From NCBI GenBank assembly GCA_947630135.1, contig CANRGH010000001.1, positions 186,001 through 250,000 of the forward strand: a DNA stretch of 64,000 nucleotides, read 5' to 3'. The notes beneath the pieces are model-generated. The model ran no database searches. It was given only the letters and a program-made list of their open reading frames with translations, and had not been told where the DNA came from. This DNA is from an uncultured Monoglobus sp. Its GTDB lineage: Bacteria > Bacillota > Clostridia > Monoglobales > Monoglobaceae. Within the stretch, counting starts at the first letter, position 1, and each line of letters begins with the position of its first letter. The translations under genes were made by a program, and so were the position numbers. Below, piece by piece: positions 43,491-52,167 of the stretch.

Positions 43491-44045
43491 TTATTTCAGT
43501 TTCCGCGCGGCTATTCCGAAAACCGCGCTCACGGGTATCGGGCCGAACTCGCGGCTGTCGCGGCTGTTGCCGCGGTTGTCGCCGAGAACAAAGACAAATC
43601 CGTCCCCGACCACATAGGGCGACTCCTTGCTATAAGCCCCGCCGCTTTGGAGCTCGGTTATAAATTTGCCGCCCGTGCCCGCCGATATTTTCGCGTAAGG
43701 CTCGTCGGCAAGCTCGCCGTTTACATAAAGTCTGCCGCTCTGCATGTCGATATAAACGCTGTCGCCGCCAACCGCCGCGACGCGCGAGATCGAAGCGCCG
43801 CCGTCGTCCGAGTTAAAAACGACAATGTCGCCGCGGCTTATATCGTCGAAGCGTTTGTCAATGAGCCACCTTTCGCCCGAATATATCGCGGGCTCCATGC
43901 CCGCGCCCGTGACCTTTATCATTGAAAACATGTATTTATTGATCAGCGCCGTGATCATCACGGCGGCAATCAGTGCGCACAGCGCGATCACAACGATCAT
44001 GGCGGCAGGCCTCATCCTCCCGCCGCGCGGATTTTCCTTTTGCAT
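43491..44045 (-). CDS. Signal peptidase I homologue lacking the catalytic Ser and Lys
   Basis: 184 residues: one membrane helix (about 14-36) and the S26 fold. Box B is [13 protein letters not shown], where the nucleophile serine of the usual SMxPT is Gly49. Box C/D is RGDIVVFNS and [12 protein letters not shown], where the general-base lysine of KRVIGxPGD is Ser87. Box [17 protein letters not shown] is intact. Codons at both sites are clear and the frame is unbroken, so it looks like a maintained pseudoenzyme rather than a decaying gene. AAGGAG precedes ATG 44045. True substrate cleavage by an alternative dyad cannot be excluded. Confidence 0.8.
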   Translation of the reverse strand: MQKENPRGGRMRPAAMIVVIALCALIAAVMITALINKYMFSMIKVTGAGMEPAIYSGERWLIDKRFDDISRGDIVVFNSDDGGASISRVAAVGGDSVYIDMQSGRLYVNGELADEPYAKISAGTGGKFITELQSGGAYSKESPYVVGDGFVFVLGDNRGNSRDSREFGPIPVSAVFGIAARKLK

Positions 44046-44122
44046 TTATTTACTCCTTTATTTGTTTGCACTATTATACCACAGCTTATTTGAAAATACA
44101 AGCTATTTTTGGCGGGGCGCAA

Positions 44123-44158
44123 AAAATCGCCCCTCGGGAAATCCCGAGGGGCGATTTT
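44123..44158 (-). terminator. Terminator of the first giant SLH gene
   Basis: AAAATCGCCCCTCGGG pairs perfectly over 16 bp with its complement around an AAAT loop, with A and T runs at the ends, next to the stop at 44169. Confidence 0.9.
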
Positions 44159-44168
44159 GAATTACGGA

Positions 44169-47100
44169 TTAGTTAGCCGCGGGATATTTAACAGAGAAAG
44201 ATCTGATATAACCAATATTTCCTGTTATAACTATATCCGCACTTGCTTTACCCGAAACAGTAACGCTTTGATCGCTTCCGACTTTTTCGGTGCCGTCAAT
44301 GGTATATGCTCCGTCAGCATTCATTATTTGAACCATTGTTATTACAGAATCACCGTAAATCGGAACAGTAAATTTTGTTCCGGGATTGCACTGGGCCCAA
44401 TCTGTCCAATTCTTGTTCGCAAGCTTTCCGCCATTGTTGGTATCAACATCCGCTTTAACATCAATAGGTTTGCCGTCGGCTGTTGTTCCCTGAGCAACAT
44501 ATATCTTGTTCGCATTCTGCCACTCAATAGTGGGAGCACCGTTTCTTGTCTGGAAGTCAAACACAACATCTCCTACCGGAACCGCATTCGCATCATTCTG
44601 TGTAAATACCGGTGTCAGCGTCATATCTTTGCCAACGGTGATTGACTCGCCAATCTTGTATTGGGTCGTACCGTTATCGGGCGTCCACGCGGTAAACGTA
44701 TAACCTTCCTTATAGAAAGCTCTGTATTTAGTAACCGCGATTTTCTCTCCAACATCAACCGTAGCCTCAGCAGGAACATCTCCTGTTACAGCTGCATCAT
44801 CGCCAAAGCTGTATGTTACCGTAGCTTGTTTCGCGGGGGTCGGTACAGCACTTGCCTCAACATTCTCAATCTTCAGATAGTGAATGTATCCCGCGTTGTT
44901 AAATTCAACTTTTACCTTTCCCGCATCCGGGCCGGGATAATACAATACCTCGTATCCGTTGCCTTCTGTTGCTTTGTCGCCGTAACAAACCTGATTAAAT
45001 TTTTTGCTCCAAAGCACATTACCGCTCGCGTCCTTAAGCTCGCCGCTGGACATGCTGCCGTATGCGCAAACGCCTATCGTAACCTTAAGCGGGCCAACAG
45101 CATCAATATCAATGCTGTTTACGTTCATAGAACCATGAGTAGCATCATGGAAAGCTGAATCGCTGTCAAACGTAATGCCCTTAGCCTCAAGCGCCGCGAT
45201 TGTTTCCGGTTTGAACGCTGAACCTTCTGTATTGCCTACATAGTTCGAGGCGTCATTCAGCTTTATCTCATAATCATTTGATGTAATCTCGGGCTTCGGA
45301 GTCGCGTCGGGGTCCTCGATCTCGGGGGATACTACCTTGATGTTATGCAGATAGATTGTTCCGCCGGTAATTGAGAACACAAGCTCCGCCGCTTCGCCTT
45401 CATAGGCGAAATCGATCGCGGTGTTGTCGGATGAGGTTTTCAGATTAGCGCTCGCGGGTGTAATTCCCTCTGTCTCCGCTGTGATCATTGTGGCGTCGCC
45501 CGCGAAAGCGCAGCCGCCCAGCGAAATTGTTGACTTACCCGCCGGAACCAGTATTTTTACCTTGAGAGGCTTGGTATTGTCAGCGTCGCATACGCCGTGG
45601 TCGTTATAATATTTCATGTTTTCAAACTTAACCAAGCCATCCTGTGTTACAAACTGGTTATAATTTACCTGAACGGTCGGAACCTGACTGCCATTTCCGA
45701 GCTGATATGTCGTTGTGCCGCCCAATACTTTGGGAACAACCTTTGTGGCTTCGATTGCGGGATCAGCGCTGTCATATTTTACAACAATGTCCTTGGGGAT
45801 CGTGTAAGCGCTCGCGCCGCCATACACGCCCGATACCTCAAACTTGCCTGAAGCCGCCAGCGTCACCTTAGCCTCGCCGCTTGTGACGGACAAAGCTTTG
45901 CCTACGCCGTCAAGCTTTCCTATAACTGTAACCGCGCTCGCGTCAGCCTCATCAAGACCGTTAACCTTTATGGTTACCTCTTTCTCCGGCTCGGGAGTGG
46001 GAACCTCGGCCGAGGGGTGTTCGGGCGATATAACTGTCACGTCTCTGAAAAATCCGCCGTTTGTTATCACTATATCAACCGTGGTGTCTGTTCCGTAGTA
46101 AGTATAGGTCTTCGGCGTTTTTTCGCTTACAAATTCCTTGCCGTTAATGGTGTACGCTTCTGTGCCGTAATAGGTGTCGCCGACTGTGATCTTGCTGCCG
46201 TTTACAACGGGAACAGTCAGCTTTACCTCGGCGTCAACGCCTATCCAGTCGCCTTGGTCGCGGCCGCCCCATTTGCCTGTGGTGGCCTCAATGGTCATTG
46301 TGGAGTCGCCGCCAACGCTGTTCTTTACGACATAATCCCACTTTTCACCGGCGTTAACGGTGTACTGGAGATTGTCGGAACCCTTGGGATAACCTTCATT
46401 CATCTGGAAAGTCCACTTTGAAGTGATGTAGTTCTGCTCGGCCTCCGCGCCCTCGGTTGTGGGAACGAACTTAGCTCCGAGATAGTTGCCCTTTGAGCCG
46501 CTTACCGAAGCGTAGTATGTCTCGCCCTTAGTCACGTCAACCGTTACCTCAACGGGCTTGTTCTCACCGTTTAAGGTTGTGGGATCCGCCGTGCTGCCAA
46601 CATAGAAGGTCTTGTTCGAGCCGGGGATAGCGTAAACCGTCCACTTGCCGTCTGCGGGAGCGACAAACTTAAGCTGGTTAGCGCCGTCCTGCGGGGGCCA
46701 TCTGCCGTTATTGCTGTTACTGCTCAGACCGCAGTCGAACTTAATACCGCCTGCTTCGCCGCCGGCGCCCTTTTTGTCGGGCGAATACATGATCGTCATA
46801 CCTCTCATAAGGTATGTGTCCTTGGGTGTTCCAACCTCGCCCGCGTTGGCTCTCCAGAATGTGGTGTAAGCCTTTGTCGCGTCAGTGTGATCGGAAACCG
46901 CTATATCGTCATATGTGCCGTCTGCAAGACTAACCGCTGAAAGAACGTCTGTCAGCGCGCCTTCAACCGCAGCTGCCTCGCCGCCGTTTACCGAAACGGT
47001 GATCTTGTCAGCGATAGAGATCTCAACGGTGTTCCACTTATCCGCTTCAAGGCCCGCGGGTGTAACAGCCACGGTCTGATCCTTCGCGTCTTTAAGTGTG

Positions 47101-50100
47101 GCAACGCCGCCTGCAGCGCCGTATACCTTGTAGGATACCTTAACGGGATCGCCGGCCACGGGCGCAACGTCAAGCGCCGCGGAAACCGCGCCCTTGACAG
47201 CCTTGCCGGACTCGCCGGCGGGATCGTCGATAACCGAGCCGCCAACGGTTGAATATCCGCCCTCGAAATCATCGTAATACAGATCAGCCTTCTTGTAGGG
47301 GATAGAAACATCATACGAGATTTCTTCTCTTACCAGAGCGCCGTCCTTTACGCACTCGATCGTGTACTTAACCGTGCCGTTTGCAGCCTCGGAAGCGTAA
47401 GCGTTTCTGATGATAGTTCCGTCGGGATTGATAAATCCGCTGAACTCGGCCGTAACGTTGGTCTTAACGCCGTCAATATCCTCAACCGCCGGGATGGGCG
47501 CCTGTCTGTCAAGAACAGTTACGCCGTAATCATTCTTCTGGCTGTATGCCGCGTCGAGAACCGCTTTGGCCGCCGCCATTGCCTGCTGGAACGGCGCCGG
47601 ATCGATCGTCGGATCGGCTGTGATCGAAACATTGATCTCGCGCGATGCTCCGACAGGACCTGCCATAGGCGAGCTCTTGAGCTTAATGTAGGCTGTGATC
47701 GATGTCTCAATGGTTCCCTCAACGGGTCTTGTTACCGCAACATTGCCTTTGTCGTCTATCTTGAGATAATTCTCATTGTTGCTTATAAAGCGAACGTCAT
47801 ACTTGGGAGCGCCGGGATACTCCGCGGGCAGAGTGAAGTTGCCCGATACAGTGTACACGCCGTCCTCGCCGAGTTTGAGAGTGTCGCTCTCGGGGATCTT
47901 AAGATCGTTCATGTCGGCAATCACAGGCTCCCAGACAGCTTTTACGCCCATGGGATCCCAATCGTCGCCTTCCTTGATCATGTAATTATACGGATTGAAC
48001 TTCAGCGCTTCCCAAACATCGGGAAGAACAACGTTTCTCTTCTTAGACGCGAGGTCGATCGGGTTGCCCTCGGCGTCAAGCGTGCCGTACTCATAGTACT
48101 TGGACTCGACGGCCTTAGATGACCAGTCGCCCCAGCCGGAATCCATGATCGCGGGTGTCTTTCCGTCCTTCAGATTGAGAACCTGAACGCCGATCGCCGC
48201 TGTGGGCGAATCGTTTCCGCCCCAAGGACGTCCGAAGTCGCCGGCAACGAATGTGCCGCCCAATGTTCCCATTCCAACGCGTCCGCCGTAGAGCAGATAG
48301 CCCTTCTCGGTGGTGGAATTCTTAACAGCCGTTACATGACCGCCGGCCGAGCCTGTTCCGTAACCGGCCCAGTTGAAGTCGCAGTCGTCGAATATCAGAG
48401 TGTTTCCGCCGAACATATAGTCGGTCTGACCCTCGATCGTGCAGTTCTTGAAGTAAATTCTGTTGTCCTTTGAACCCGAATAGATCGTGTCCTGAGAGCT
48501 GAGGAACTGGCAGTTATAGAATTCAGTTTTGTCGCAGGTGTCCTCGATAGCGATCGCGGCCGCTCTCTCGGTGAAGTCTCTGCCGTATACGTTTGAATCC
48601 TTTGTTCTCTCGGGCTTGCCGCCTGTGTCGGAATATACTCCGCCAACAGGTGCCGGCTTAACGCCGTCTTCGATCTCCTCATCCGTTATATATCTGTTGA
48701 ACGAGTTCTCAAATACAATGTCTTTCGCGATAAGATTGCTTCCCGTAAGTCTGGTAGCGCAGCCCCATCTGTCAACGCCTCTGTCGGCAACTGTGCCGGC
48801 CGCTTTGTTTGCTTCGTAAGCGGACTTGCTGTAGTAGCCGTTCGAGCCGGTGCTGTAATACTGATAGCCTATGCCATAGTACCATGTGAACAGAACGTCG
48901 CCCTCGGTTTCGGGAGCCTTCTGGATCGTCAAATAGTTAACGTCAATCATGATCTGCTCGCGGTATATGCCGGGAACAACATTGATCTGGATCCTGTCGG
49001 CCTCACTCGCGTGGCTGTTCATGCTCTTTGCGTATGCGATAGCCTCGTTAACTGTCTTAAAGGTCTTCTGCTCCGCGTTTGTATCCTTTGAGCCGTCAAC
49101 CGTAATAACGTTTGAGGGGGCAACTGTCGGCGCGGGCGGTGTGGGAACTGTATAAGCAACCTCAACCGCGATCGCGTGATTGGGCATTGTGAACTTGCCG
49201 TCCGCAACCGCAAGATTAACGGGTATGCCGTCCTCGCCGTAGATCACTACCGCGGCCTCGGCGCCCTCAACGTCGGGTGTGGTGTTTATAGTTACCTCTG
49301 AGCCTTCAAGGATCTCATACTCACTGTAAGTCTGCGGCTCGTCGCCGGGCTGCTCGGTAGCGGCGGGCTCATCCGTTGCCGTGGGCTCGTCTGTTGCCGC
49401 GGGCTCATCCGTTGCCGCGGGCTCATCTGTTGCCGAAGGCTCATCCGTGGTCTCGGGAGCGCTTGAGAGATCAGCTTCAACCTTTAAGCTTATATCGCCG
49501 AAGTATGCGGGGTTCGCCGTTTGAACCAGACGGATCTGAGTTATAACGTTATCAATATCCGCTATTGTACCCATCGTCGCTGTGCCGAGCTGTGTGCCGT
49601 CGGCAGCCGTGGCCGTTACCGTGATAAGCTGCGCGGGATCGGCGCTGTAATCAACAACGATCTCATAGGTTACCCACTGAGCCGAAGTAATAGCGGTGTA
49701 TGGGAATAAAGTGCCGCCTTCCGCACCTGACGTACGTCCAACATCGAGGCCGGGGCCGTAGTTTATGTTATTTCCGGCATTGTTTAAAGCTTCCGCCGCT
49801 ATGGTTTTTTTGTCGTTCTTGGCGTCCGATGTGGCGGTCGCGTTTGCGTTCTCCAGATAAATTCTGAAATTGCGCTCAACCGTCGGATCAAGATAATGAG
49901 CCGCAGTGAAAATCAGCTTGCCCTTCGCCTCGGCAACTTCCGCCATTGTGTGGCCGTTTAATCCTTCAACAGCGGCCTTGTTGGCATCGATATTATAATA
50001 AGCGTTTTTGCTTGTTATATTCATAGCGAACTTGCCTTCATATTCTAATGTCGCGCCGGCGCCGTTCGCACTGCCGTCATCGCCTGCTACCCAGCCTGTG

Positions 50101-51971
50101 TAAGGAGCGGAATATTCTTGTCCGTTTGTAACTTCGCCGGGTGTGTAAGTTTCGTCAACTGCCGCCTGAGCTGTGGCGTCGGTCTTGATGCCGGGGCCTG
50201 TCAGCGAGCCTGTGCCGCCTGTTACCTTAAGCGTAGCCTTGTGGTAAACGTCCTGAACGCCGGGCGTGGGTGTTGCCGGTGCCTCAGTCGCGGGTACTTC
50301 CGTTGCGGGAGCCTCAGTCGAGGGTACCTCGGTTGCCGGAGCTTCTGTTGCAGGAGCCTCTGTTGCGGGAACTTCCGTTGCCGGAGCCTCGGTCGCGGGT
50401 GCTTCTGTTGCGGGTGCTTCCGTTGCGGGAGCCTCTGTTGCAGGAGCCTCAGTCGCAGGAGCCTCGGTCGCAGGAGCCTCGGTTGCGGGAGCCGCTGTGG
50501 GCACGGGTATTTCTGAACCGTTTACTACGATTTCAAACTGAACGGTTCCGCCGCTGGTCTCAATTACAACTTTATGAGTTCCGTCATAGAGACTATTGAG
50601 GAATTCTTCTTTAAATACAACGTTATTGCCTTCGATTACATAATCCTTGCCCTCTTCGAGAGTAACGGACTGACCGGCCTCGTTGGTTCCTTCCCAAACA
50701 ACGCCGCTTACGGTCACGTCTGCTCCGTCCGCGGGAACCAGCTCCGCCTTAACCTCTGCGGGAGCCTCGGGGTTGTATTCCTGTGTGGGATCCTTTATCG
50801 AAACCGAGGGTGTTGCCGTGGGAGCCTCGGCTGTGGGAGCCGCCGTCGCGTTCGGATCGGGCGTAAATCCGGCGTAAACGCTTGTGTTGCCGGTAATTCT
50901 TGTTGTGCCGAAGTCAAAAATGCCTGTGGTGCCCGCCTGCGCCGCGTAATTCGCCGAGGTGTACCAGCCGGCGAACGTATAACCCGTTTTAACGGGATCT
51001 GTGGGGATGTTCGTAAGATAGTTGTTGTATCTTACGGAAGTGCTGTGATAAGTTCTGCCGTCAACATAGAATGTTACGGTGTAGGTTCTGTAATTGCTCG
51101 AACCCATGGGGCCGCCATAGATGGTGGAGCCGTTGCTGCCCGAGGTCGTGGTGTTGCTGCCGACGCTGTTGACCGTCATCGTGCTTGACATATTGTAGAT
51201 GTTGTTGTCAACCTGCGAATTGGTGAGCGTAAGCTGGCCGCCGGCGGACGGAGAAATAACAACGCCGCTTGCCACGATGCCGTTCAGATTAACGCCGCCG
51301 CTCTTTACCATAACAAGGCCCTTTACATAGGCCGGGCCGTAGGTGCCGGGAGCCGCTATGTACAGGCCGATCATGTTGTCGAGAATTTTAACGAACTCGG
51401 CTCTTGAAACCGTCGCCTGAGGTCTGATCGTGCCGTCCTCATAGCCGTTGACATAGCCCGCCGCTGTCATTGCGCCGATATAGCCGTTGGCATACTCGGA
51501 AATGCTCTGATAGTCGGAATACTGCGTGATGCCCGCGTTGGTGTTGGCGGGCGTCAGACCATAGGCTCTGCCCAGCATGGTCATTGCCTCTTCACGGGTC
51601 ATGTACGCGTCGGGGCTCATTGTTCCGTCGCCGTTGCCCTTGAGCGCTCCGGCCTCGGCGAGGCGCAGGATCGCGTCGGTGTACCACGCGTTGGGCTCAA
51701 CGTCTGTGAATGTGTTCTCGGTCGTCGCGGCATAGCCGATAACGTTCTGCGTTACCTGCGCAACCTCTGCGCGGGTGATCGCGTCATCGGGTCTGAAATA
51801 GCCGCCGTCGCCCCGGATAACTCCATAACCTGTCCATTCGTCGATCACGGCCTCGGCCCAGTGACCCGGAGTGTCCGCGTAGTTCGCGGCCGAAACCGTC
51901 ACCATGCCAAAGGTTGTGAGCACCATGGCGATCGCCAGAACAATTGAAAGTGTTCTTTTTAAGGTTCTCAT
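44169..51971 (-). CDS. Giant S-layer-anchored pectinesterase (CE8) protein
   Basis: 2600 residues. Signal peptide to about residue 28; three SLH domains (about 30-205: HWAEAVIDEWTGYGVIRGDG, FTDVEPNAWYTDAILRLAEAG, ISEYANGYIGAMTAAGYVNG), which bind pyruvylated wall polymer; an InlB-type Listeria-Bacteroides repeat (about 295-365); a TEAPATEAP linker (about 485-570); a TDEPAATDEP linker (about 840-877). The pectinesterase domain (about 955-1330) has SSQDTIYSG and GQTDYMFGG (the two catalytic Asp) and FGRPWGG (substrate Arg). The second half holds several beta-sandwich modules, probably carbohydrate-binding, and another InlB-type repeat near 2400. It removes methyl esters from pectin at the cell surface. 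Confidence 0.9.
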   Translation of the reverse strand: MRTLKRTLSIVLAIAMVLTTFGMVTVSAANYADTPGHWAEAVIDEWTGYGVIRGDGGYFRPDDAITRAEVAQVTQNVIGYAATTENTFTDVEPNAWYTDAILRLAEAGALKGNGDGTMSPDAYMTREEAMTMLGRAYGLTPANTNAGITQYSDYQSISEYANGYIGAMTAAGYVNGYEDGTIRPQATVSRAEFVKILDNMIGLYIAAPGTYGPAYVKGLVMVKSGGVNLNGIVASGVVISPSAGGQLTLTNSQVDNNIYNMSSTMTVNSVGSNTTTSGSNGSTIYGGPMGSSNYRTYTVTFYVDGRTYHSTSVRYNNYLTNIPTDPVKTGYTFAGWYTSANYAAQAGTTGIFDFGTTRITGNTSVYAGFTPDPNATAAPTAEAPTATPSVSIKDPTQEYNPEAPAEVKAELVPADGADVTVSGVVWEGTNEAGQSVTLEEGKDYVIEGNNVVFKEEFLNSLYDGTHKVVIETSGGTVQFEIVVNGSEIPVPTAAPATEAPATEAPATEAPATEAPATEAPATEAPATEAPATEVPATEAPATEAPATEVPSTEAPATEVPATEAPATPTPGVQDVYHKATLKVTGGTGSLTGPGIKTDATAQAAVDETYTPGEVTNGQEYSAPYTGWVAGDDGSANGAGATLEYEGKFAMNITSKNAYYNIDANKAAVEGLNGHTMAEVAEAKGKLIFTAAHYLDPTVERNFRIYLENANATATSDAKNDKKTIAAEALNNAGNNINYGPGLDVGRTSGAEGGTLFPYTAITSAQWVTYEIVVDYSADPAQLITVTATAADGTQLGTATMGTIADIDNVITQIRLVQTANPAYFGDISLKVEADLSSAPETTDEPSATDEPAATDEPAATDEPTATDEPAATEQPGDEPQTYSEYEILEGSEVTINTTPDVEGAEAAVVIYGEDGIPVNLAVADGKFTMPNHAIAVEVAYTVPTPPAPTVAPSNVITVDGSKDTNAEQKTFKTVNEAIAYAKSMNSHASEADRIQINVVPGIYREQIMIDVNYLTIQKAPETEGDVLFTWYYGIGYQYYSTGSNGYYSKSAYEANKAAGTVADRGVDRWGCATRLTGSNLIAKDIVFENSFNRYITDEEIEDGVKPAPVGGVYSDTGGKPERTKDSNVYGRDFTERAAAIAIEDTCDKTEFYNCQFLSSQDTIYSGSKDNRIYFKNCTIEGQTDYMFGGNTLIFDDCDFNWAGYGTGSAGGHVTAVKNSTTEKGYLLYGGRVGMGTLGGTFVAGDFGRPWGGNDSPTAAIGVQVLNLKDGKTPAIMDSGWGDWSSKAVESKYYEYGTLDAEGNPIDLASKKRNVVLPDVWEALKFNPYNYMIKEGDDWDPMGVKAVWEPVIADMNDLKIPESDTLKLGEDGVYTVSGNFTLPAEYPGAPKYDVRFISNNENYLKIDDKGNVAVTRPVEGTIETSITAYIKLKSSPMAGPVGASREINVSITADPTIDPAPFQQAMAAAKAVLDAAYSQKNDYGVTVLDRQAPIPAVEDIDGVKTNVTAEFSGFINPDGTIIRNAYASEAANGTVKYTIECVKDGALVREEISYDVSIPYKKADLYYDDFEGGYSTVGGSVIDDPAGESGKAVKGAVSAALDVAPVAGDPVKVSYKVYGAAGGVATLKDAKDQTVAVTPAGLEADKWNTVEISIADKITVSVNGGEAAAVEGALTDVLSAVSLADGTYDDIAVSDHTDATKAYTTFWRANAGEVGTPKDTYLMRGMTIMYSPDKKGAGGEAGGIKFDCGLSSNSNNGRWPPQDGANQLKFVAPADGKWTVYAIPGSNKTFYVGSTADPTTLNGENKPVEVTVDVTKGETYYASVSGSKGNYLGAKFVPTTEGAEAEQNYITSKWTFQMNEGYPKGSDNLQYTVNAGEKWDYVVKNSVGGDSTMTIEATTGKWGGRDQGDWIGVDAEVKLTVPVVNGSKITVGDTYYGTEAYTINGKEFVSEKTPKTYTYYGTDTTVDIVITNGGFFRDVTVISPEHPSAEVPTPEPEKEVTIKVNGLDEADASAVTVIGKLDGVGKALSVTSGEAKVTLAASGKFEVSGVYGGASAYTIPKDIVVKYDSADPAIEATKVVPKVLGGTTTYQLGNGSQVPTVQVNYNQFVTQDGLVKFENMKYYNDHGVCDADNTKPLKVKILVPAGKSTISLGGCAFAGDATMITAETEGITPASANLKTSSDNTAIDFAYEGEAAELVFSITGGTIYLHNIKVVSPEIEDPDATPKPEITSNDYEIKLNDASNYVGNTEGSAFKPETIAALEAKGITFDSDSAFHDATHGSMNVNSIDIDAVGPLKVTIGVCAYGSMSSGELKDASGNVLWSKKFNQVCYGDKATEGNGYEVLYYPGPDAGKVKVEFNNAGYIHYLKIENVEASAVPTPAKQATVTYSFGDDAAVTGDVPAEATVDVGEKIAVTKYRAFYKEGYTFTAWTPDNGTTQYKIGESITVGKDMTLTPVFTQNDANAVPVGDVVFDFQTRNGAPTIEWQNANKIYVAQGTTADGKPIDVKADVDTNNGGKLANKNWTDWAQCNPGTKFTVPIYGDSVITMVQIMNADGAYTIDGTEKVGSDQSVTVSGKASADIVITGNIGYIRSFSVKYPAAN
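50262..50510 (-). repeat. TEAPA/TEVPA coding microsatellite linker
   Basis: About fifteen 15-bp units encode TEAPA or TEVPA pentapeptides, with occasional STEAPA. It is a flexible, probably glycosylated spacer between the SLH part and the catalytic part, and prone to length change by slippage. Confidence 0.9.
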
Positions 51972-52028
51972 AAAAACCCTCCTTAAAATGTTATATTAAT
52001 TTTTTATTTTTTTGCATAGTCAGCGCAT

Positions 52029-52057
52029 ATTATAATTATTGTATTTTACATTGTAAC
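52029..52057 (-). promoter_or_regulatory. Promoter of the first giant SLH gene
   Basis: On the minus strand GTTACA (52057-52052) and TATAAT (52034-52029) have a 17-bp spacer; AAGGAGGG lies 5 nt before the ATG. Confidence 0.6.
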
Positions 52058-52112
52058 ACAACCGGAACAAAAAATCAATTGGTTTTTAGTCTTTTATTAT
52101 TGTTTTTTTATC

Positions 52113-52146
52113 AAATAACAATAAAAGAGGTACCGCCGAAGCGGTA
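52113..52146 (-). terminator. Terminator of the second giant SLH gene
   Basis: AAAGAGGTACCGC and GCGGTACCTCTTT form a 13-bp stem with a CGAA loop and T/A runs, just past the stop at 52168. Confidence 0.9.
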
Positions 52147-52167
52147 CCTCTTTTTGTTTATTAACCC

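Noticed and set aside
50118-50599. Repetitive Cys/Arg-rich or Val/Ala/Gly-rich frames opposite the TEAPA linker
   Set aside because: They are translations of the 15-bp repeat on the wrong strand.
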